Positions 34,074-43,000 of a stretch of 64,000 nt of DNA are shown here, in pieces. Origin of the DNA: Cyrtodaria siliqua (lineage: Eukaryota; Mollusca; Bivalvia; Adapedonta; Hiatellidae). The stretch is taken from contig JAWPHD010011270.1 of NCBI GenBank assembly GCA_037043455.1, forward strand, positions 1-64,000, in the 5' to 3' direction. The notes under the pieces are model-generated. The model saw only the letters and a program-made list of their open reading frames with translations, ran no database searches and was not told the origin of the DNA. The position numbers and the translations under genes were made by a program. Within the stretch, counting starts at the first letter, position 1. Each line of letters starts with the position of its first letter.

Positions 34074-37000
34074 TGGGATTTTCCTTTGAGCCGGAATATA
34101 TTTTTTTTCATTTCTTGAAAGCCGGGATTTTTTTTCGCCTAATACACTGGCCAGATTTATTTTTTTCGTGAACTTGAAAGCCAGAATATTTTTTTTTTAA
34201 GTTTTACTATTCGTAGAATAAGAAGGGCTGTTGTAGATCTACTCAATGTCTGCATCGTCAGGTTGGTTTTCAGTTTTTAGCAAGTCCTGTTATTTCAGCA
34301 ACCACTGGTCAGTGAAACTTGAAATATGTCATCGGTACCATCAAGGACACTGCAGGTAGACACAGGTTCAATAACTCTGTTTGGTATTTAAGCAAAAGCA
34401 TGTTTTTTTTATTACTTTGAATTTCTGGTTAAAGTTCTTTTTTGACAAAATCCATTTATTTTAATAACTTAAAGTCGTACATCAACAAAACTTCAGTAAA
34501 GCTTAGAATGTCAAGGGCACTATAGTAGACACATGTTCCATATTAACTCTGTATTGCATTTAAGCAAAGTTATGTTTTTTTGTTCGACTTCAAAATGCTG
34601 GTTAAAGTTTTTAGGCATGTTCTTTATTTCAATAGGTGATTGTTAATTATTAATACAACTTCAGTAAAGCGTGAATGCTAGCAGACACATGTTCCATAAC
34701 TCTGTATTGCATTTTAGCAAAATTATGGCTCTTTTTCTGGATAAATATATTCTGTATTGTATTTTAGAAAATGTGTAGCCTATAATTTTCGACTTAGAAT
34801 TGCTTTTATTTTATTTTTGTTGGCAAGTCCATTTATTTCAATACCCACTAGCCATATATATATCTCAGCCAAAGGAGCCTGACACATGTTTCATAACTTT
34901 TTATTTCATTTTAGCCAGATGATAGTTTCTTTTTCAACTTAAGAGTTTCAGTTAAAGTTTTTTAAGCAGCTTCATATATTTCAATGAAACCACTGCATAC
35001 ATCCAATAACAATGGCAAGCCTGTATATATCATTAGCCCCATAAACCCCACACCTTCCCCAGATAGACAAATATTTATTCTATTCTTCAGTTACCATGTC
35101 TGCATCCATCCTGTTCTCTTCCATCCCCTTCCCAACACCCTCCTCTCAACCCCCATCTCCAATGAAAATATTGTATTATTTCTGTGTTTTTTCCCTATTC
35201 AGTAACACTTCACTTCCCCTCCCCACCCTCTTCCAAGTTCATATTCTTTCTGGGGTATTGAAGGTCTTGCTTTGATATTTGGAATATATGTTCACTGACC
35301 ACCCCCACCCCGCACCCCTACACCCTACCTCAGTCGCCACTACCTATTAACCTCCACAATTAAGAATTGACCTTGTGAATGAACTGGCATGCATGGTTGG
35401 TGAGACAGAAGTGTCAGTGACCACAGTGACCTTGTTTAAAATTGACCTTGAATAGTGGACAGGGTTCCCCCCAGAAAATTGTGAAGGCATGTTGTTCTGA
35501 CATTACATTTACCAGACTGGGCTTGAAAAAAATAGTGCCTATTAATGAAAAAATGGCAAAATAACATACTTCTATGATTTTGGCGCAAAAGGAACAAGAA
35601 TCACCATAGAAATTCTATTTTTCTTCTTTTAAATCTGTTATTCATGAAAATTAAGAAAATCTTAAGGCATGTTGCTCTGATGAAGGCATGTTGTTTTACC
35701 TTTCTTTTCCAGGAAGGCATGTTGCATGCGACATGCCTTATGATCCTGGGGGAAACCCTGGTGGAGAATGCTGTCCTTTCGACAGCTCTTTTGTTTAATA
35801 TGGATCTTTCCATATTTGGTGGATAGAACTTCATGTGCTGGTGTTAATATTTAGTTATGCTTGTACTTGTCTGCTTTCTATGTGAGCCCCGTTTTGCTCT
35901 TCTGAATTATGAATTGATTGGATGTTTTGTTTGGTAGGGGATTGTTTTGTACTGGGCAATGACTACCATGTTCCATACCATTCTTATTAACACTGGCATA
36001 TAGCCCATGACTTTGTCTGTAACTTGGCATTGCATGTGGCTTAAGCTGCTTCTTAAGTCCATTAACTTGTTGATGATATTCACAAAGTCCATCGCATATA
36101 AGTACCAGGACCCTTGTATTGTAATACTATCATGACCACTGCATACTACATTGATTACTAACATCACATCTATAACTGTCATGGCTACTCTTTACCTCAT
36201 TTTCTACTACCATGACCACTGCATATTGCAAGTATTACTATCATGACCACTGTATATCACATTTAGTACTACCATGACTATTAAGACTAAATACCACATT
36301 TATTATTACCATGACCACTGAATACCCCATTCATTATTACCATGACCACTGAATACCCCATTCATTATTACCATGACCACTGAATACCCCATTCATTATT
36401 ACCATGACCACTGAATACCCCATTCATTATTACCATGACCACTGTATACCCCATTCATTATTACCATGACCACTGAATACCCCATTCATTATTACCATGA
36501 CCACTGAATACCCCATGTATTACTACCATGAGCTATGCATACTACGTACATTTATTAACTACCATGACCACTTGATACCATATTTATTAATAATATATCT
36601 CATGTCAAACATCCATGTTCAATGTTCAAAGACTGTTATTTCCCCATTTTTGTAATATCGCATATCGCTTGTTATGTGAAGTGAGTTGCTGAAAAGTGCA
36701 TGTCTACATACACAAATGAAAATCAGTGAACATTTACTAAAATGGCTGACACAGTTTGCACAACTTTCTGAAGATGATTTGAAGTTTACTCGTGAGTTCA
36801 CAGCTGAACATTCCAAAAGAACATAAAGAACCATCAGCCAAAAAAAGTTTTCTAGGTGCTCAGAATAGTGATTTTGAACAGAGAGAAGTGACCATGTATT
36901 TCAAAGGAAAATTTAGCCGAACCAAATATCTTTTTCAAACATATTTTTCAGTATAATAAAATAAATTGCCTTAGAAGGTTGACAAATATTCACCGTCACC

Positions 37001-40000
37001 CTCACAGGATTGCAATATTTACATACTACCATGACCAATGTATATCACATTTAGGCCATTATTTTTTATTATTTGTTTTACAAACCATCAAGAAAGAGAA
37101 TAGCTGAAGGAGGAAGGGAAAAATTCCCTAAGGAAAAATAAAAAAACCTAATTTCGTTTTGTCGTAGGAGGGTTCGTAAAACAAATTATCAAAAAATAAT
37201 GGCCTTATAACAACCATGACTTATGTATACCACATTAATTATAACCATGAATATCATGTTCATTACTACCATGATCAATGTATACCAAATTACTACCATG
37301 ATCACTTTATAACACGTTATACAACACATTTACTGCCACCATTGCCAGTGTATACTACATTTATAACTGCCCATGACTAATGTATACCACATGTATTACT
37401 ACCATGATCTATGCACATCACATTTATTACAACCATGAATACTATCACTGTCTTCTACAACTCATTTCAACTTGAGATTTCAATAAACTTCTGAGCAGAA
37501 GTTGTGGATGTAGCCAGATTGTGGTTAAACATATCCATGTTGAATTCAGTGGCTGATGAAGTAGATCTACATTTATCTTATTGACTGAAGAAGGAGCCAG
37601 ATTTTTTTCCTCTAATTGGACTCAGAGCCAGATTATTTTTTTCCAACAATTTCAGGGACTGTTTATTTTTTTTCCTTCAAGTCAAAGCCAGGATATTTTT
37701 TTTCAGCAATTCAAGGGCCAGAATATTTTTTCAAAAAAAATCCCAGGCCCACCCCCCAGAAATCAAAATGGTCGGTACCTAAGGGGTTATCGGGTGTCAA
37801 CCCCGTGCATGCAGTGAGAACTTCTCATCCCTCGATAAACACGCTAAACCATTCACTCACACAATATCGACACAATAAACACAGAGACAACACAGTACGC
37901 AACATAGTACATCACGAAACAGTTAGTACGAGCGCTTGCCAGCTTAGCATATAAATATAATTAAAACAATTGATCTTATCATCAAAACACTTTATAAACA
38001 CTCTGTTATATATATGATTCAAACAGTTTAGGGGTGGGACTATACTGATTTCGGCTTGCCCGTCCCTCCCACAAGCAAATCTCAAGAAACTTCATGATCG
38101 GACTGTCTGGTATGTCAAAGATTTCTATTGATTTTCAGGTCAGTATGTCAAATGTTAAGGTCATCGTGACCCATTCATGACAATCATTGTTGGCTCTATA
38201 ACCCCTCTACCCACGAAGGAAATATCATAAAAATTTATAAATGGACTGTCACTGGTATGAGGTTGATTCCTGTTGATTTAGAGGTCAATAGAGCAAAGGA
38301 CACGGTCACCCTGAACCGATCAGGTAAATCTGAGTTCGTTCTGTAACTCGTCACCCTCAGAAGCAAATCTCATGAAACTTCAAGGATGGATTGCTTGTTG
38401 TAAGAAGATGACTTTCGTTGATTTTGAGGTCAGTAAATGGAAGGATAAGTTCACCCTGACCGATCATTGAAATTGTCTACTCTAAAACTCGACTTCCCCT
38501 AGTGCCAATCTCATGAAATACATAAGTGGACTGTCTGTGGTGATATTTTGAGATCAGGTAGGTAAAAGGTCAAGGTCACCATGCCCGATTATAAAAACAT
38601 CCTGGTTTACATAGACATACAAGAAAACAAAGAAGACAAATCTACTTCTCTGAACCCACAAGCCATAAATCTCTCATATACTGCATGTATTATAAGCTTA
38701 GGTTCCTCTACCACGTTTGCTGAAATGCGGTTTACAGTTTTCGATAGAGCTATATAGGGAAATCTTCAACAAATATCTTCTCCTCTGAAACTACAAGAGC
38801 TAGAAGTCACAATATTTTACATCTACCATAAGTTTGTGATCCTCTTTCACGTTGGTTCAAATGGTGCCACTGAGTTCAGATTTGATCCCACCTCATTTGT
38901 CACATGTTACACATGAACGTGTATAGGGAAAACTTATAAGCTTATGGTTCTCTACCAAAAAAGAGTATGATAATGGACCTTTGGAAACGGCCAGTTTGTT
39001 CAAATGGTGACACTGGTTCATTAAGTTATGTGACGGTTCTAGTTCCACGTGACTATTGTTTTTCTATTGCGTTGTGAAAATGTTATATTTCATTTTCGGC
39101 TTTTGTATCTACTTTTATATTATTATGAAACATTTTCTTTCTTTTTATTGAAAACTCGGGTAACGTCGCTAGTTTCAAAAAATACAATATCAGATTATTA
39201 CATGGAGTTAAAAAGGACTAACGAAGACAGTTTTATAGACGTTTGCTTTGTTTTGGTGCGGGAAAACTCTTGAGAATATTTCCTGGCACTTTTAATTTAA
39301 GATGTGTCATGAAATCGTCGATATGTATTTTTTTTATATAATTTTATTTCGGTAAATATTTGTGCGCTATTTAATTATACCAACGTCAACAATGAACTCA
39401 GTTACCTTTAACATTATGTTAGGTTCATACATATCACCAGTATATAACGCTAGGAAATAATACCAAATGTAATTAGGTTGTGAGAAACTAAGATGAGCAG
39501 AACATAAGCACAGTATGAACTAAGTAAATAATTGATAACAATGTCGTTCAGGTCATATAAAATTATGATACTAATAAATGGCACTGAGATGTACTACTCA
39601 ATCGCAACTAACTTGGATTGATGCATTTTTTAAGAAAACAAGTAAAACATTGTTTAACAATTGGCTTGATGGTGAGCAGGTGTTGAGGGGTGTGGGGTGT
39701 AATAAAGGTGGTCAGTATGAAACATAATTATGTTGTAAGAATAAACAGAAAAAGCAAGGTAAAAGCATGTATACGTTTAAACAATTGTTCGGGTTTTGGG
39801 TAGTGTGGTGGCTTAAACGTAAGCCTGTACCTTCATTGTGGCTTTTTAGGCTATTGTTTTTTATATTATATTTATACGAGCATATTTATGTTTTACTTAT
39901 ATTTCCTATTGATGCTGCCTTGTTGGTTAGAGATTAGATCATGGCGGGGATTTCTTTATTTACACTGTCCTGTTTTAATTGGATGACAGTAGGGTAAGTG

Positions 40001-43000
40001 TGAGGTTTGGTGCACCCTAGAACCGGTTTAAGCCCCCAGTGGCCTACTTGGCCACTGACCGTTCCAAGGCGGTAGCCCTATTGTCAACCCTTTTGTGTTT
40101 GTGATGTCGTTTGTATTTATTATTACTTTTGCCTTCTTATTTGTCTGTTTGCGTGTTTGTTTCTGTGTTTTGTTGTTGACTGTCCTCATTGAATGCTACG
40201 TTCCCTGTCCGATCTTTTTATATTTCTTGATATGCTTCTAATGCTCGTTTTGCGGACATGGGAGCATATATTTTATAGAGGACAATAGTATAATTATCAC
40301 GCCACCATCTAGATAATAATACAAGCAAATCCATGGCCAAAATATGATTGAGCTTGGGCAAGAATTGTAATAGATATATACCTGTAAACACAGATTACAC
40401 GCACAAATCGAAGTGGATAAGGACACCGACGCCGAAGCCATAGCGATTACATAAGCTATTATTATTCTTAATAGTTTAACTAAATATCAAGTATACGTTA
40501 TAATTATGTACTTTAAAATTACGCATATGGTAAGTGTGAGCGATCTAAAAAGCTGTTTAATTAAGATGCACATGTTTTGTAGGTATACACGCAATAGTAA
40601 ACCGAGGACCGCTTTGTTTTGACTGCAAATATCTGGGCGAACATGACAGATGCCAGGTGGTACAATTATGTTCACCAAACCAGGTAAGTGTGTTATAATG
40701 AAACGTATATTGTTTCGTAGTGTTACTATTACATGCTATGTTTTATCGACTCCATTTTTTTAATTTGTATATGTTAAAATTTATTATCTGACATGCATTT
40801 TATATCTATAGAACACACTCAGTAAGTTAGGTACAATTAAAGCTACTATGCAACTAGATATTTAAATGTTAACATAAATAACTCAGTAGCAGCAATAATT
40901 AAAGCAACGTGTTCAATAAGTGTTTTCTGGGTTATGTGCTTTTTTGGTAAGACAATATTGCTCCCGTGTAGCATTGTGGGTGCTCTAAGGCTATTATTTT
41001 GTGAGAAATGGAGCAAATGAAGAAAATGTGTGAAAGAAGATGCGTATGGTAGTTTGAACATGTTCCTGCCGTACAGATGTATGTGTTAAAAGCAGTATGG
41101 CTGAGTAATGGACCAATTACAACACTTGAACATAAAACTCTAATGCATATTTTAAAAAACTTGCATACACAGGTGGCTGTTATTGATTTTACATGTATTT
41201 AGTGGTATGTGATGAGATTTAAAAGCTATAAGGTTTTTGGTATCGGAGAAATATACTTAAATATACTTTAAATAAATCTTTAATGTAAATTAACGAAATG
41301 AAAAAAGTTAGTGAAGGCCATTCATATTGACCTACTTTGGCTGACCTACTGCTGTCATTTAAATAAAATCATGTGCGAAGTTTGAAAACTGTCTGAGAAA
41401 TACACTTAACCAACATCTTGAATGCACGACTTCCCTTGTACGGAATTCCTTTGTAGGCAAGTGCCGATGCAAGGTATATTACACTAGTAGACTTTTACGG
41501 CTTTACGGATTCCATTGGCAATTCATGGTGATAAGTTTCTGTTGTAGAAATATCGATGCGATTTGGATCAAACCATTCGATGTTTTATGATGTGTTTTTG
41601 TTGTAGACCTATGTCGATGCGACTACAGGATTCGATAGTAATTGTATTACTAAATGGAATTATAATGTTGCCATCCGAGTTACAAGGGAGTACAATTTCG
41701 CTGTCCTTTATCATATTTATCAATTTCGCTGTCCTTTATTGTCCAATTGATATCGTTTTTGCTTTCAGTAATATACACAGATGTATGGAATATGATTTTC
41801 AATTAAATATACACAACATATGGTATCATATAATCTATATGCTATGTCTGCTTTTTCGCTATTTTCGCTTTTTTATTAATTTACTAGCTATGCCAGGTTG
41901 AGAAATTTATATGGGGAGGCAACGACATCCAGTATTCAATGGGATGCAGTGACTTCGAGGTATGTACTATATCTTACTATAATTAATATTACATTTAGTG
42001 TAGTTGAATATGAGTTTGTGCTATATGGCATGACATGTTGTACTTGACGCATGAACACTGTTAGTTAACAATGTAAATCGACCTTCAAGATATACTAAAG
42101 GAATTAACTAATAATGTATAATGTTAAACGAAATAAGAACTATGTAATCGCACATGAGATCTCCTTATAACACATATGTATTATAAAACATAAATGGAGT
42201 TAGTAAAGCCAATGTTAGTGTGAACTCATATAACGTTACAGTATTTCTGTGTTTACTTCCGACAGTGTAGCAGCACAACACGATCACTACAAGCCAATGG
42301 TAACGCAGTACACATCGGCAAAAGAAACATACCTGTATGCAGGCGATGCTGCAGCACGGATTTCTGCAATGACAACTGCACCAGTTACTCCATCCCCGAT
42401 ATCATCGGTGAGTGTTGTGTAAGGTCGCCTTATACAAACATATACTCACAGAAGTAACACCCCACTGTGTGACGGTTCTAACCCCACTGTGTGACGGTTC
42501 TAGTTCCTAGAGACTATAATATTAGTTGGTGAACATATGTTCAATGCACGTACATACCGCTGTTAAAACTCGTTTGGTTAAGCTCTGGATTGTATATAAC
42601 GAGTGAATAAACGGTTAAAAATAATGGTAGATTGGTAAGTAACTATATCATTGCACCTTTGGTATATCACCAGCATAAACGGTTAAACATAATGGTAAAT
42701 CGGTTAAAGTAGATATAAACTACTGAAAAGGGGATCCCTTGGAAGCAGCAAACACAAACACAAACAAGAGATAAAAGTAGCAGACTCGGTTTTATTGTGT
42801 CTGTTCATGAGAGGTAATGTAGAGTGCAACAACTCTCACGCCTCCTAGCACCGACTTAAGCGATATCCTAATTTAAAGCAACACATAGTGTGCTTCAAGA
42901 TCCCAAAGGACAAGTAAATATAAAACACTACTGATTTGTAGTCGGGACGACTTCTTACGGCCTCCACACATCACTAAAACAAACGCCACCGTGAGTATCA

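Larger units (their letters stand above)
34008..37780. mobile_element. Large unclassified element with inverted termini
   Basis: The left terminus GACCGACCATTTTGATCTCT, a G41 run and GGCCTGGGATTTT are mirrored on the right by AAAATCCCAGGCCCACCCCC and AGAAATCAAAATGGTCGGT. Just inside both ends, short units of GCCAGAATATTTTTTT type recur, in the same orientation on both sides. The interior has a satellite of about 170 bp, a 31-bp minisatellite and two nested MITEs, but no transposase frame. TAAGGG lies near both outer edges and could be a target duplication. Family unknown; a non-autonomous DNA transposon or foldback element is the likely class. Confidence 0.5.

Noticed and set aside
36190..36560. 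CRISPR-like array
   Set aside because: Head-to-tail 31-bp units with no unique spacers, in eukaryotic DNA: a minisatellite.
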